A DNA stretch of 14,523 nt from Actinomycetes bacterium (GTDB lineage Bacteria; Actinomycetota; Actinomycetes; Actinomycetales; Micrococcaceae). How positions within the stretch are numbered: the stretch's first letter is position 1; the number at the start of each line of letters is the position of its first letter. The translations under genes and the position numbers were made by a program. Of the stretch, positions 1 through 7,028 are shown piece after piece. The notes beneath the pieces were generated by a model. That model ran no database searches. It worked only from the letters and a program-made list of their open reading frames with translations, and was not told the origin of the DNA. The stretch lies in contig JAFAAV010000082.1 in NCBI GenBank assembly GCA_023426375.1, positions 1 through 14,523 of the forward strand, given 5' to 3'.

Positions 1-231
1 GGTATCGGTCGCGCCGGTGGAAGGCGCTGCCGCGGGGGCGGGGTTTTCGGTGATGCGGGTAGTGGTGGTCTCGGTGGCGGCATTCGGGGTGGAGTCGGCA
101 GGTACGGCGACTGATGTGCCGTTCCCCTGATTCGATGGCGGAGCGGCGGTCAGTGCTCCGCATCCGGTGAGACCGATAGCAGCGGTGAGGCCGAGGGAGG
201 TAGCCCAGAACCGGGCTTTCATGTGGGTCAT
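1..231 (-). CDS. Putative lipoprotein, N-terminal part (runs off left edge)
   Basis: An open minus-strand frame runs from an ATG at 231 to the window edge with no stop, giving 77 residues. It has a basic N-terminus (MTHMKARFW), a hydrophobic stretch and a lipobox LTGC with the lipidation cysteine at residue 24, so the product should be exported and lipid-anchored to the outer face of the membrane. After the cysteine the sequence is low-complexity Ala/Thr/Pro/Ser/Asn-rich, typical of the flexible linker between lipid anchor and functional domain. That domain lies outside the window, so no function can be given. A second in-frame ATG at 222 (MKARFW...) is an equally plausible start; neither has a convincing Shine-Dalgarno. 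The gene lies 75 bp downstream of the sulfurtransferase on the same strand. Confidence 0.75.
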   Translation of the reverse strand, partial: MTHMKARFWATSLGLTAAIGLTGCGALTAAPPSNQGNGTSVAVPADSTPNAATETTTTRITENPAPAAAPSTGATDT

Positions 232-306
232 GTCACATAGCTTCGATCACCCAGTAGTGCTTTGCAATAGGGAATTTGCTTAAGTTATCAAGCTGTGACC
301 TGGGGC

Positions 307-1125
307 TTAGTTCGGTAACGGGCTGGTCTCGGCCGGGCGGTCCGTGTGGGAGTACTGCGACCAGCTTCCGGGGAACAAACGCCCACGCCCCAGGCCCACG
401 TACTCGGCCACCAGGAGGTTGTGGCATGCCGTCACGCCGGAGCCGCAGTAGGAAATCATGGTGTTTGCGTCCGTCACACCGGCGTCCTGGAAGTGCTTGC
501 GCAGTTGCTCGACGGGCTGCAGCGTCTTGTCCTCGGCCAGGTGCTCACGGGCGGGCACGTTCCGCGCACCGGGGATATGGCCCGAACGCGGGTCCACGGG
601 ATCGGGGCCATGGCCGTCGAAACGGGTGCGGTCACGAGCGTCGATCACGGTGCCGCCGCCGGCCGCTTCATCGATGGTGGCCAGTGCCTCTCGGGGCCAC
701 GGAACGGGTGTGAAATGGGTGGGGTCGGCGGTGACACAACGGGTTTCCAGTGAGTCGGCGGGGAAGGCATCGATACCGCCGTCCAGGAGCGCGGCGTCGT
801 GACCCGTGGTGCGCAGCATCCAGACGAGACGGGCGGCCATCACGCCGCCGGCGTCGTCGTAGGCGACCACCGTGGTGTCGTCACCGATGCCCGCGGCGGA
901 CATGGCCGCCGCGAAATCCTCGGGCGTGGGGAGTGGGTGCCGGCCGCCCTCCGGGGAAGCAGGGGCGGCTAGAGTTTCGGAGACATCCACGAACACCGCG
1001 CCGGGCAAGTGTCCCTGTAGGTAGGCGGCGCGGGCGCTGCGGCCGTCCAAGTACATGCGGGCATCCGCGAGGACCACGGAGTCCCGGTTTTCCTGCAGCC
1101 AGTCGGCGGTGACGAACGGTTCCAT
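307..1125 (-). CDS. Sulfurtransferase, 3-mercaptopyruvate sulfurtransferase type (two rhodanese domains)
   Basis: The 272-residue product has the tandem rhodanese fold of thiosulfate/3-mercaptopyruvate sulfurtransferases. The N-terminal non-catalytic domain covers about residues 5-125, with YLQGHLPGAVFVDV near 35-48. The catalytic domain covers about 155-265, with SGHIPGARNVP near 181-191. The active-site loop is CGSGVTA with the catalytic cysteine at 227. CG(S/T)GVTA loops are typical of the mercaptopyruvate (SseA) group, while rhodaneses proper have CRxG-type loops, so I favour transfer of sulfur from 3-mercaptopyruvate to a thiol or cyanide acceptor in the cytoplasm. The start at 1125 is preceded by GAAGGGAG about 8 nt upstream; the frame stays open to 1242, but that extension is basic and lacks family homology. 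Length fits the family. Physiological substrate is not certain. Confidence 0.9.
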   Translation of the reverse strand: MEPFVTADWLQENRDSVVLADARMYLDGRSARAAYLQGHLPGAVFVDVSETLAAPASPEGGRHPLPTPEDFAAAMSAAGIGDDTTVVAYDDAGGVMAARLVWMLRTTGHDAALLDGGIDAFPADSLETRCVTADPTHFTPVPWPREALATIDEAAGGGTVIDARDRTRFDGHGPDPVDPRSGHIPGARNVPAREHLAEDKTLQPVEQLRKHFQDAGVTDANTMISYCGSGVTACHNLLVAEYVGLGRGRLFPGSWSQYSHTDRPAETSPLPN

Positions 1126-1193
1126 GAGGGTCTCCCTTCGAGCGTGTATCGCCACTCTACGACGCCGCTCAGCTCGCCGGAATGCACGCACGT

Positions 1194-1199
1194 TACCGT
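1194..1199 (+). promoter_or_regulatory. Candidate -10 box (TACCGT) for leaderless DoxX-like gene
   Basis: The TANNNT hexamer ends 6 nt before the ATG at 1206, which places the transcription start on or next to the start codon. No -35 match is visible at 16-18 bp. Actinobacteria commonly use TANNNT -10 boxes for leaderless mRNAs. Confidence 0.45.
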
Positions 1200-1205
1200 T
1201 CTCGT

Positions 1206-1598
1206 ATGACCAAGACTTTGATCCAGAAGCGCACAAGCGCACACCAGTCCGCGCTGTTCACCGGTCTGGCGCTCACGGGCATGGGTGCACTGCATCTGGT
1301 GAGACCACAGCCGTTCGAGCGTTTGATTCCCGAGCAGTTGCCCGGAACGGCGCGGCAGTGGGCGATCGGATCGGGGTATGCGGAGTTGGCGACCGCCGGA
1401 CTGTTGTTGGTCCCCGCCACCCGCAAGCTGGGAGGCGTCGCTGCCACCGCGCTGTTCATCGGGGTGTGGCCGGGCAACATGAAAATGGCGTGGGACTGGC
1501 GCCATCGACCGATCGAGAAGCAGCTGATTTCCCTGGGCCGCCTGCCCTTGCAGATCCCCATGATCGCGAGCGCGGTGAAGATCGCCAAGTACGCCTGA
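1206..1598 (+). CDS. DoxX-like small integral membrane protein
   Basis: A 130-residue, four-helix membrane protein with hydrophobic segments near residues 15-32, 53-70, 75-90 and 108-125. The pattern ALTGMGALHLVRP in helix 1, a GxxELATAGLLL segment in helix 2 and WPGNMKMAWDW after helix 3 match the DoxX-like/COG4270 membrane proteins, in which an (F/W)P(A/G)N(I/M)xMA motif is typical. The biochemical role of these small proteins is not established; some relatives are linked to redox or sulfur metabolism, and the divergent sulfurtransferase is interesting in that light, but this is inference. The ATG at 1206 has no Shine-Dalgarno and sits 6 nt after a TACCGT hexamer, so translation is probably leaderless. 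The gene converges with the MFS gene, leaving 3 bp between stops. Confidence 0.8.
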   Translation: MTKTLIQKRTSAHQSALFTGLALTGMGALHLVRPQPFERLIPEQLPGTARQWAIGSGYAELATAGLLLVPATRKLGGVAATALFIGVWPGNMKMAWDWRHRPIEKQLISLGRLPLQIPMIASAVKIAKYA

Positions 1599-1601
1599 CG
1601 A

Positions 1602-2771
1602 TCAGGGTGCCTCTGTGGAGCGCGCCCACCGTGCGTGGGCAACACTGGCGAAGGCCGTAATTCCCAGCCCCGCGACCGCCCCGATGCTGAATATGGTGTC
1701 GAACTGAGCGGCGTCGGCGAGACCGGCGGTGACGAACGTGCCGGCTGCGGCCCCCAGGAACAGTGACGTGACGAAGAACGAGACGGTCGTGGCGCGGGCG
1801 TTCGGCGAGACTTCGGTGGCCCAGCCCTGCACGGACGAGTGCAGGACCGCGTTGGCGAGCCCGATGCACACGGCCGTGATCGTCAGCGGTACCGGAGTGG
1901 CTGACATCGCGGAGGCACCCATGCCGAGCACCATGATCACGCCTCCCCACACCATGCACTGGGTGCGCGTGAAACGGCGGGACAGTACTCGCATGATGGG
2001 TGCGCCCACCACGACGCCCAGGCCGTAGGTCGCGCCGAGCACCCCGGCCAGGGCCACGCTCACGCCCACGCTTTGGAGGGCGGGAACCACGTAGGTCAGG
2101 ATGCCCACGAGCACGATGCCCTCCGTGAAGGCCACCGCGTAGACGATGAGCGGCCACCGAGTGAATGCGCTGCCCTTGGCCGCGGAGGTCCGTTCTGGTC
2201 TGGGCGCGCGGACGTGACGCAGCAGGATCAGCAGCGCCAGGCAGCCCACGGCCACGATGCCGAAGACCACGCGCCAACTGAGCCACGCCGCGATCGCGCC
2301 GGTCGTCAGCGTGGCCACGGCATTGCCCACCGAGGAATACGCGAGCAGATCCGAGAGCGCGTGCACCTTGGCGGGGCCGATGCGTGTGTCCCCGATGAGG
2401 GTGAGCAGCGTGGGATACAACGCGCCCACCGTGAGTCCCGTGAAGCCGCGGGCGATCAACAGTGCCACGTAACCGCTGGCCAGGACGCTGGCTATCGAGC
2501 CGAGCACCACCCCGATCAGCGCAACCCGCAGCACGATGTGCCGCCCCCAGCGGTCACTGAGCACACCCCACAACGGCTGGCCCAGGGCGTAGAGCAGCGA
2601 GTACACGGTGAACAACTGCACCACTTGGCGCACGTCCAGACCGGTGTCGCTGGACATGATCAGCAACATGGGAGGGGTGCCGAAACGGTCGAAGAAGGAC
2701 ACGAAACCCACGGCGCCCAGCGTCCACGTGGGGACCTGTGCGGGTTTGCCAGCGCTCGCGGGTGAATTCAT
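1602..2771 (-). CDS. MFS transporter, 12-helix
   Basis: The product of about 389 residues consists of hydrophobic helices throughout, consistent with the 12-TM major facilitator fold in the cytoplasmic membrane. The loop between helices 2 and 3 carries the MFS signature GVLSDRWGRHIVL, and the second half has the weaker counterpart RVLSRRFTRTQ. A conserved acidic/basic pair lies in the first helix (FFDRFGTPP). The architecture resembles drug/metabolite antiporters of the YwoG/YnfM-like kind, but the substrate cannot be read from sequence. I chose the ATG at 2771, which has GGAG just upstream (spacing only 3 nt); an in-frame ATG at 2780 is nearly as good. The gene is divergent from the nitrilase-family gene, with only about 30-40 bp between starts, so the two may be co-regulated. 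No terminator separates it from the convergent DoxX-like gene. Confidence 0.88.
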   Translation of the reverse strand: MNSPASAGKPAQVPTWTLGAVGFVSFFDRFGTPPMLLIMSSDTGLDVRQVVQLFTVYSLLYALGQPLWGVLSDRWGRHIVLRVALIGVVLGSIASVLASGYVALLIARGFTGLTVGALYPTLLTLIGDTRIGPAKVHALSDLLAYSSVGNAVATLTTGAIAAWLSWRVVFGIVAVGCLALLILLRHVRAPRPERTSAAKGSAFTRWPLIVYAVAFTEGIVLVGILTYVVPALQSVGVSVALAGVLGATYGLGVVVGAPIMRVLSRRFTRTQCMVWGGVIMVLGMGASAMSATPVPLTITAVCIGLANAVLHSSVQGWATEVSPNARATTVSFFVTSLFLGAAAGTFVTAGLADAAQFDTIFSIGAVAGLGITAFASVAHARWARSTEAP

Positions 2772-2798
2772 GCTCTCCATCCTGCACCCCGACCCGGA

Positions 2799-2804
2799 TA
2801 CGCT
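2799..2804 (+). promoter_or_regulatory. Candidate -10 box (TACGCT) for nitrilase-family gene
   Basis: A TANNNT hexamer ends 7 nt before the ATG at 2812, so the mRNA would be leaderless or nearly so. No -35 consensus is visible. The box lies between the divergent MFS and nitrilase starts, where there is little room for any other promoter. Confidence 0.4.
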
Positions 2805-2811
2805 GGAAAAC

Positions 2812-3612
2812 ATGCGCATTGCCATCGGACAGATCCTCAGCTCGCACGATCCGCAGGAAAACCTCGCGCAGGTCCAAGAGCTCGCCGCTCGCGCCGGGCA
2901 AGACGAGGCCAACGTGCTGGTGCTTCCGGAGGCCACGATGTTCGCCTTCGGTCGCAGCCTCAAGAACGTTGCCGAGCCCGTCGACGGGCCCTGGGGGCAG
3001 GCGGTGTCAGCTGCCGCTCAAGAGTATGGCGTGGCGATCGTGGCGGGCATGTTCAGCCCAGGTGACGAGGGGCGCGTGCGAAACACCGCGATCATCGCGC
3101 TCGCGGACGGCCGAGTGCTCAGCTACGACAAGACCCACCTCTACGACGCGTTCGGCTTCAAGGAATCGGACACCGTTCAGGCGGGTGCCGCGCCGGTCAC
3201 CTTCGATCTCGACGGTGTCACCGTGGGCGTGGCCACCTGTTACGACATCCGCTTCCCGGCCCTTTTCACCCGCATGGCCGCCGACGGCGCTCAGGTCGTC
3301 CTGCTCGGTGCCTCCTGGGGCGACGGACCCGGCAAGGTCGAACAGTGGGAACTGTTGGCGCGAGCGCGAGCCCTGGATGCGACGTCGTACGTCGTGGCCG
3401 TGGGGCAGGCGAACCCGGCATCGGTGGGGCGCGAGGTCGAGGGCAACGCACCGCTGGGGGTGGGGCACAGTCTGGTGGCCGCGCCGAACGGGTCCGTGGT
3501 GGAGTCCCTGGAGGATGCGCCCGATTACCGCGTGGTGTACCTGGACCTGAGCCTGGTGGAGAAGACCCGCAAGGCCATTCCGGTGCTGGAGAACGCTCGC
3601 GACTTCTCCTGA
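2812..3612 (+). CDS. Carbon-nitrogen hydrolase (nitrilase superfamily amidohydrolase)
   Basis: The 266-residue product is a full-length single-domain member of the nitrilase superfamily (alpha-beta-beta-alpha sandwich). The Glu-Lys-Cys catalytic triad is visible: Glu40 in LVLPEATMF, Lys107 in SYDKTHLYD and Cys143 in GVATCYDIRFP. The family hydrolyses C-N bonds of amides or nitriles. The KTHLYD and CYDIRFP contexts and length resemble the Nit1/Nit2-like omega-amidase and deaminated-glutathione amidase branch, so a small-molecule amidase is more likely than a true nitrilase; the exact substrate is unknown. The ATG at 2812 gives the conserved N-terminus MRIAIGQ; the frame is open upstream to 2608, but that would overlap the divergent MFS gene. 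Only a weak GGA precedes the ATG, so leaderless initiation is possible. It is the first of a run of plus-strand genes. Confidence 0.9.
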   Translation: MRIAIGQILSSHDPQENLAQVQELAARAGQDEANVLVLPEATMFAFGRSLKNVAEPVDGPWGQAVSAAAQEYGVAIVAGMFSPGDEGRVRNTAIIALADGRVLSYDKTHLYDAFGFKESDTVQAGAAPVTFDLDGVTVGVATCYDIRFPALFTRMAADGAQVVLLGASWGDGPGKVEQWELLARARALDATSYVVAVGQANPASVGREVEGNAPLGVGHSLVAAPNGSVVESLEDAPDYRVVYLDLSLVEKTRKAIPVLENARDFS

Positions 3613-3621
3613 CCGGTTCAA

Positions 3622-3667
3622 GGTTCCCTATCCCCGAAATTGGTACGGAAAAGTGGAATAGGGAACC
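3622..3667. repeat. 10-bp perfect inverted repeat (operator or weak terminator)
   Basis: GGTTCCCTAT at 3622-3631 is exactly mirrored by ATAGGGAACC at 3658-3667, separated by 26 bases that are AT-richer than the surroundings; two further G-C pairs follow after one mismatch. It begins 10 bp after the nitrilase-family stop and lies about 40 bp before the -35 of the next gene. It lacks a T-run, so it is a poor intrinsic terminator, and it could be a binding site. Confidence 0.5.
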
Positions 3668-3705
3668 ACAACTCGCGGGTGATGTGCGCGCTGGGTGAAC
3701 GACCC

Positions 3706-3734
3706 CTGACAAGGATCAGAGCCGCACGTAGGGT
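3706..3734 (+). promoter_or_regulatory. Sigma-70-type promoter for the Gfo/Idh/MocA gene
   Basis: CTGACA at 3706-3711 and TAGGGT at 3729-3734 are separated by exactly 17 bp, matching the housekeeping consensus (one mismatch in -35; T, A and final T kept in -10). The predicted start near 3741 leaves a leader of about 60 nt before the ATG at 3804. Confidence 0.6.
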
Positions 3735-3803
3735 GGAAACAGTTGTCCTGATAAGCACGCTGAGTGATTCGGCGTGGGAGCAACACCACTCTTGGAGGTT
3801 CAC

Positions 3804-4925
3804 ATGTCCCAGAAGAACGACGGCCCCCTGCGGTTTGCAGTGGTGGGCGTAGGCCAAATTTCCCAGCAGGCATTCATCCCCGGGATTTCCCGGATCAAGG
3901 ATGCCGAGCTCGCGGCCCTGGTCACGTCCAGCGCGGAGAAGGCGGAAGATCTCGGTCAGGAATACGGCGTTGCTACCTATTCCTACGAGGAATACCCGGC
4001 GCTACTTTCCTCCGGGGATGTCGACGCCGTGTACGTGGCCACCCCGGTGTTCCGGCACCGAGAGTTCGCCGAACCAGCCCTCGAAGCCGGTCTGCACGTG
4101 CTCCTCGAGAAGCCCATGGAGACCTCGGTCGAGGACTGCCAGGCCATCATCGATGCCGCAGAGAAGTCCGGCGCCACGCTCATGGTGGCCTACCGGTTGC
4201 ATCAAGAACCGGGCACCGTGGAGATGATCGAGAAGGTCCGTGACCAGAAGGTGATCGGCAATCCTCGCTACTTCTCCTCCGTCTTCTCGCAGGACATCAC
4301 GGAAGAGAATCACCGCGGGCACTCCGGTTACTGGGGCGGGCCGATTCCCGACATGGGCACCTACCCGCTCAACGAGGTGCGCCACCTGTTCGACGCCGAG
4401 CCCATTTCCGTCCACGCCGTGGGCGTGCGCACCCCGGGCCGCGAATTCAACTTCGACGACACCGTGGCCGTGACCCTGCGCTTCCCGGAGGATCGGGTTG
4501 CCCAGTTCACCATCTCGTACGCCGCGGAAGCCGTGGACCGGTTCACGATTGCGGGGACCGAGGGTGAGATCTCGTCTGAGCCGTGCTTCGGATTCGGTCC
4601 GGAGGTGGGCATCAGCTACACCCTCACCAAGGACGGCACCTCGGAGAGCTTCGCCCACGATCCCGTGGAGCAGTTCGGCGGTCAGATCCAGTACTTCGTG
4701 GACTGCATTCGCGACGGTGTGCAGCCCGAGCCCTCCGGTGAAGAGGGTCTGCTGGACACCCGCGTTCACGAGGCCGTGCTGCGCTCGCTGGAAACCGGTG
4801 AGGTCGTGAGTCTGGATCCGTACGAGCGTGACCGCCGCGTCACCTCGGAACAGGTCCGCAGGGTGACCCCGGCCGAGGAACCCGAGGATGACGAGCTCGT
4901 GGACCAGGTTCCCCAAAACGGCTGA
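3804..4925 (+). CDS. Gfo/Idh/MocA family NAD(P)-dependent oxidoreductase
   Basis: The 373-residue cytoplasmic protein starts with a Rossmann nucleotide-binding domain (FAVVGVGQISQQAFIPGI, residues 11-28, a GxGxxx-type fingerprint) and carries the family signature EKPMETS at 102-108, whose lysine takes part in catalysis in this family. The C-terminal alpha/beta domain covers about 140-340 and contains GGPIPDMGTYPLNEVRHLF, with the usual catalytic-helix arrangement. The reaction is probably NAD(P)-linked oxidation or reduction of a sugar or polyol; HQEPGT and the overall layout recall glucose-fructose oxidoreductase-like members, but the substrate is not determined. An acidic tail follows 340. 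The ATG at 3804 has GGAGG 5 nt upstream. A likely operon partner starts 27 bp downstream. Confidence 0.9.
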   Translation: MSQKNDGPLRFAVVGVGQISQQAFIPGISRIKDAELAALVTSSAEKAEDLGQEYGVATYSYEEYPALLSSGDVDAVYVATPVFRHREFAEPALEAGLHVLLEKPMETSVEDCQAIIDAAEKSGATLMVAYRLHQEPGTVEMIEKVRDQKVIGNPRYFSSVFSQDITEENHRGHSGYWGGPIPDMGTYPLNEVRHLFDAEPISVHAVGVRTPGREFNFDDTVAVTLRFPEDRVAQFTISYAAEAVDRFTIAGTEGEISSEPCFGFGPEVGISYTLTKDGTSESFAHDPVEQFGGQIQYFVDCIRDGVQPEPSGEEGLLDTRVHEAVLRSLETGEVVSLDPYERDRRVTSEQVRRVTPAEEPEDDELVDQVPQNG

Positions 4926-4952
4926 TCAGCCCGACAGAACGGACGCCCTACC

Positions 4953-6365
4953 ATGGCACAGCAGTTCGAGTACGAAACCCGTCTGACCCAGCCCCGTGAT
5001 GAGGTCTTCGCATGGCATCAGCGCCCTGGCGCCCTGACCCGGCTGACCCCGCCGTTCGGCGGTGGGCCGGACAAGGTCACGGAGGCACCCACTGATGGGA
5101 TCGAGCCCGGTTCGCGTGTGAAGCTCGGGGTGTCCGTTCCGGGGACCTTCGGCACCGTGCACGTGCCGTGGACCGCTCGCCACGGCGACTGGGACCCACC
5201 GCGCTACTTCACGGACCGCATGGAACGCGGGCCGCTGGGGGAGTGGGAGCACCGGCACAACTTCGAGGAGACCCCCGGAGGCGGCACGGTCGTCCGCGAT
5301 CAAGTGACGGTTCGGACCTTGCCCCAATCGCTGGAGAACGCCAGCGGTCCGAGTGACAAGCTCATGCGAGGCCAGTTGGAACGTATCTTCGCCTACCGAG
5401 AGCGGCAGCTGCGGGGGGACCTGGACTTCCACGCTGAACACCGCGGTCCTCGGCTGCGCATTGCCGTGGGTGGGGCCTCCGGGTTGATCGGATCGCAGGT
5501 GTGCGCGCTCCTGGAAACTGGCGGCCACGAGGTGCAGCGGCTCAAACGCGGCGGTTCCACCGGTCCCGGTGTTATTGGCTGGGACCCGGCCAAGGGACGA
5601 CTGAACCCGCACGATCTGGCGGGGATCGACGTCGTACTTCACCTGGGCGGGTCGAGTATCGCCACGCGCTTCACGGACAAGAACAAGGATGAGATCCTGC
5701 GCTCGCGCGTGGAGAGCACTCAGCTGTTGGTGCGGGCGATCGGGCAGGTTCCGGCCGACCGGCGGCCGCGGGCCCTGGTGGTCGGATCGGCCGTGGGCTA
5801 TCACGGGACCGATCGCGGCGACGAGATCCTGACCGAGGAACTACCTCCCGGTGAGGGGTTCCTGGCGCATGTGTGTGACGAGTGGGAAAAGGCCGCACAC
5901 GGCGCGGAGGTGTTCGGTGTGCGCGTGGTCAATGTGCGCACCGGCCTGGTGCTCACGCCCAGCGGCGGTCTGCTTCGGCCCCAACTACCCCTCATGACCG
6001 CAGGGCTGTCCGGGCCGTTGGGTGGCGGTAAGCAGTGGCAGAGCTGGATCGGGATCGACGACATGGCCGGTGCAGTCGCGCACCTGGTGCTGTCCGAGGA
6101 CGCGTCTGGTCCGTACCACCTGGCCGCACCCAATCCGGTGCGGCAGAAGGACTTCGCGCGCATCGTCGCGGGAGTTCTGCACCGCCCCGCAATGGTGCCC
6201 ACGCCGCTGGCCGGCCCCCGTGCACTACTCGGCAAGGAAGCCACTGAGGAACTCGTGGCCGCAAGCCATCGGGTGGACGTGACCAAGCTCCTGGGCACCG
6301 GATACCGCTTCCGCCACGAGAACTTGCGGGACTGCGCGGAGCACATTTTGGGGCGGGTGAGCTGA
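4953..6365 (+). CDS. TIGR01777 epimerase-like protein with N-terminal SRPBCC domain
   Basis: The 470-residue product fuses two parts. Residues 1 to about 155 resemble an SRPBCC/START-type ligand-binding domain (FEYETRLTQPRDEVFAWHQRPGALTRLTPPF, then W-E-H and a QVTVRTLP strand). From about 168 to 465 there is a TIGR01777-type extended SDR: nucleotide-binding GGASGLIGSQV at 173-183, the characteristic SAVGYHG at 279-285 carrying the candidate catalytic tyrosine 283, and a C-terminal DUF1731 segment (ALLGKEATEELVAASHRVDVTKL, about 424-446). Relatives are the single-domain YfcH-like proteins, sometimes called SulA homologues without good evidence. The natural reaction is unknown. The start at 4953 has only a weak GGA upstream; a 27-bp gap after the oxidoreductase suggests co-transcription. 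Confidence 0.9.
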   Translation: MAQQFEYETRLTQPRDEVFAWHQRPGALTRLTPPFGGGPDKVTEAPTDGIEPGSRVKLGVSVPGTFGTVHVPWTARHGDWDPPRYFTDRMERGPLGEWEHRHNFEETPGGGTVVRDQVTVRTLPQSLENASGPSDKLMRGQLERIFAYRERQLRGDLDFHAEHRGPRLRIAVGGASGLIGSQVCALLETGGHEVQRLKRGGSTGPGVIGWDPAKGRLNPHDLAGIDVVLHLGGSSIATRFTDKNKDEILRSRVESTQLLVRAIGQVPADRRPRALVVGSAVGYHGTDRGDEILTEELPPGEGFLAHVCDEWEKAAHGAEVFGVRVVNVRTGLVLTPSGGLLRPQLPLMTAGLSGPLGGGKQWQSWIGIDDMAGAVAHLVLSEDASGPYHLAAPNPVRQKDFARIVAGVLHRPAMVPTPLAGPRALLGKEATEELVAASHRVDVTKLLGTGYRFRHENLRDCAEHILGRVS

Positions 6366-6472
6366 GCTTCATTGGCCAGGCAGTGCTCGCCGACTAATGA
6401 CGCACGATTTTGTACGGCTGACCGGATACATGAGATCGGGTCAGCACCATCTGAAACGCAATGGAGGAATAC

Positions 6473-6961
6473 ATGGGAAACACCGAAGGCAAGACCCAGG
6501 CAGTGGAGACCATCAAGGAACTGATCGACGGAATCGGCACGTGCGTGATCGCCACCCACACGGCGGACGGCGGCATCGTGACCCGTCCGATGGGCGTGCA
6601 GGACAAGGATTTCGATGGCGACCTGTGGTTCATGACTTCCCGCGATTCGGACCTGGTGGAGCAGATCACCGCCAACGACCAGGTCAACGTGACGTTCGTG
6701 GGCAAGGGCACCTGGGTTTCCCTGCGTGGACGTGCCGAGCTGGTCGAGGATCCGCAGCGCAAGGAAGAGCTCGCCAGTGCCCTGACCGGCGCGTTCCTGC
6801 AGGCGGACCCCAAGTCCCCGGAGGCCGCTCTGATCCGCGTCAACACCGAGGCCGGTGAGTACTGGAGCTCCGAGGGCGCCAAGACCGTGCTTGAAATCAT
6901 CAAGGCTCGCGTCACCGGCGACCGCCCGGATGCCGGCAAGAACGACACCGTGCAGCTGTAA
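6473..6961 (+). CDS. Pyridoxamine 5'-phosphate oxidase-like, general stress protein 26 type
   Basis: The 162-residue cytoplasmic protein fits the FMN-binding split-barrel family known from Bacillus general stress protein 26 and Xanthomonas relatives. Visible landmarks are TRPMGVQD (37-44), DLWFMTSRDSDLVEQI (50-65), VNVTFVGKGTWVSLRGRAELVED (71-93) and the C-terminal EAALIRVNTEAGEYWSSEG (117-135). Members bind flavin, but for most the substrate is unknown; genuine pyridoxamine phosphate oxidase activity should not be assumed. GGAGG at 6463-6467 lies 5 nt before the ATG at 6473 and overlaps the in-frame ATG at 6461, so 6473 is the real start. It is 107 bp after the preceding gene, so it may have its own promoter, though I saw no convincing box. 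A strong hairpin follows. Confidence 0.88.
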   Translation: MGNTEGKTQAVETIKELIDGIGTCVIATHTADGGIVTRPMGVQDKDFDGDLWFMTSRDSDLVEQITANDQVNVTFVGKGTWVSLRGRAELVEDPQRKEELASALTGAFLQADPKSPEAALIRVNTEAGEYWSSEGAKTVLEIIKARVTGDRPDAGKNDTVQL

Positions 6962-6980
6962 TTCGGCAGTTGTATCGAGT

Positions 6981-7025
6981 GAGGCCCCGCGGTCACGGAT
7001 GTTCTGTCCGTGACCGCGGGGCCTC
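6981..7025 (+). terminator. Strong 19-bp hairpin after the PNPOx-like gene
   Basis: Bases 6981-6999 are perfectly complementary to 7007-7025, with a 7-base loop (TGTTCTG). The stem starts GAGGCCCCGCGGTCACGGA, is very GC-rich and lies 20 bp after the stop, which fits transcription termination. Only a short ATTT follows, so it is not a textbook intrinsic terminator with a U-run. The loop and right arm share a 15-mer with the repeat cluster just downstream. Confidence 0.7.
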
Positions 7026-7028
7026 GTG

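Noticed and set aside
1126..1242. In-frame upstream extension of the sulfurtransferase
   Set aside because: The 39 extra residues are Arg-rich and unlike the family N-terminus, they would overlap the divergent DoxX-like start, and a good Shine-Dalgarno precedes 1125.
2608..2811. Upstream extension of the nitrilase-family frame
   Set aside because: It lies antisense to the MFS N-terminus and is unlike the family; MRIAIGQ at 2812 is the conserved start.
3618..3873. Minus-strand ORFs of about 80 codons between the nitrilase-family and oxidoreductase genes
   Set aside because: They cover the inverted repeat and promoter, overlap the oxidoreductase start, show no family similarity and have poor codon quality.
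4921..4930. Palindrome GCTGATCAGC at the oxidoreductase stop
   Set aside because: It is a short 10-bp palindrome inside a 27-bp gap, without T-run or partner sites; probably chance.
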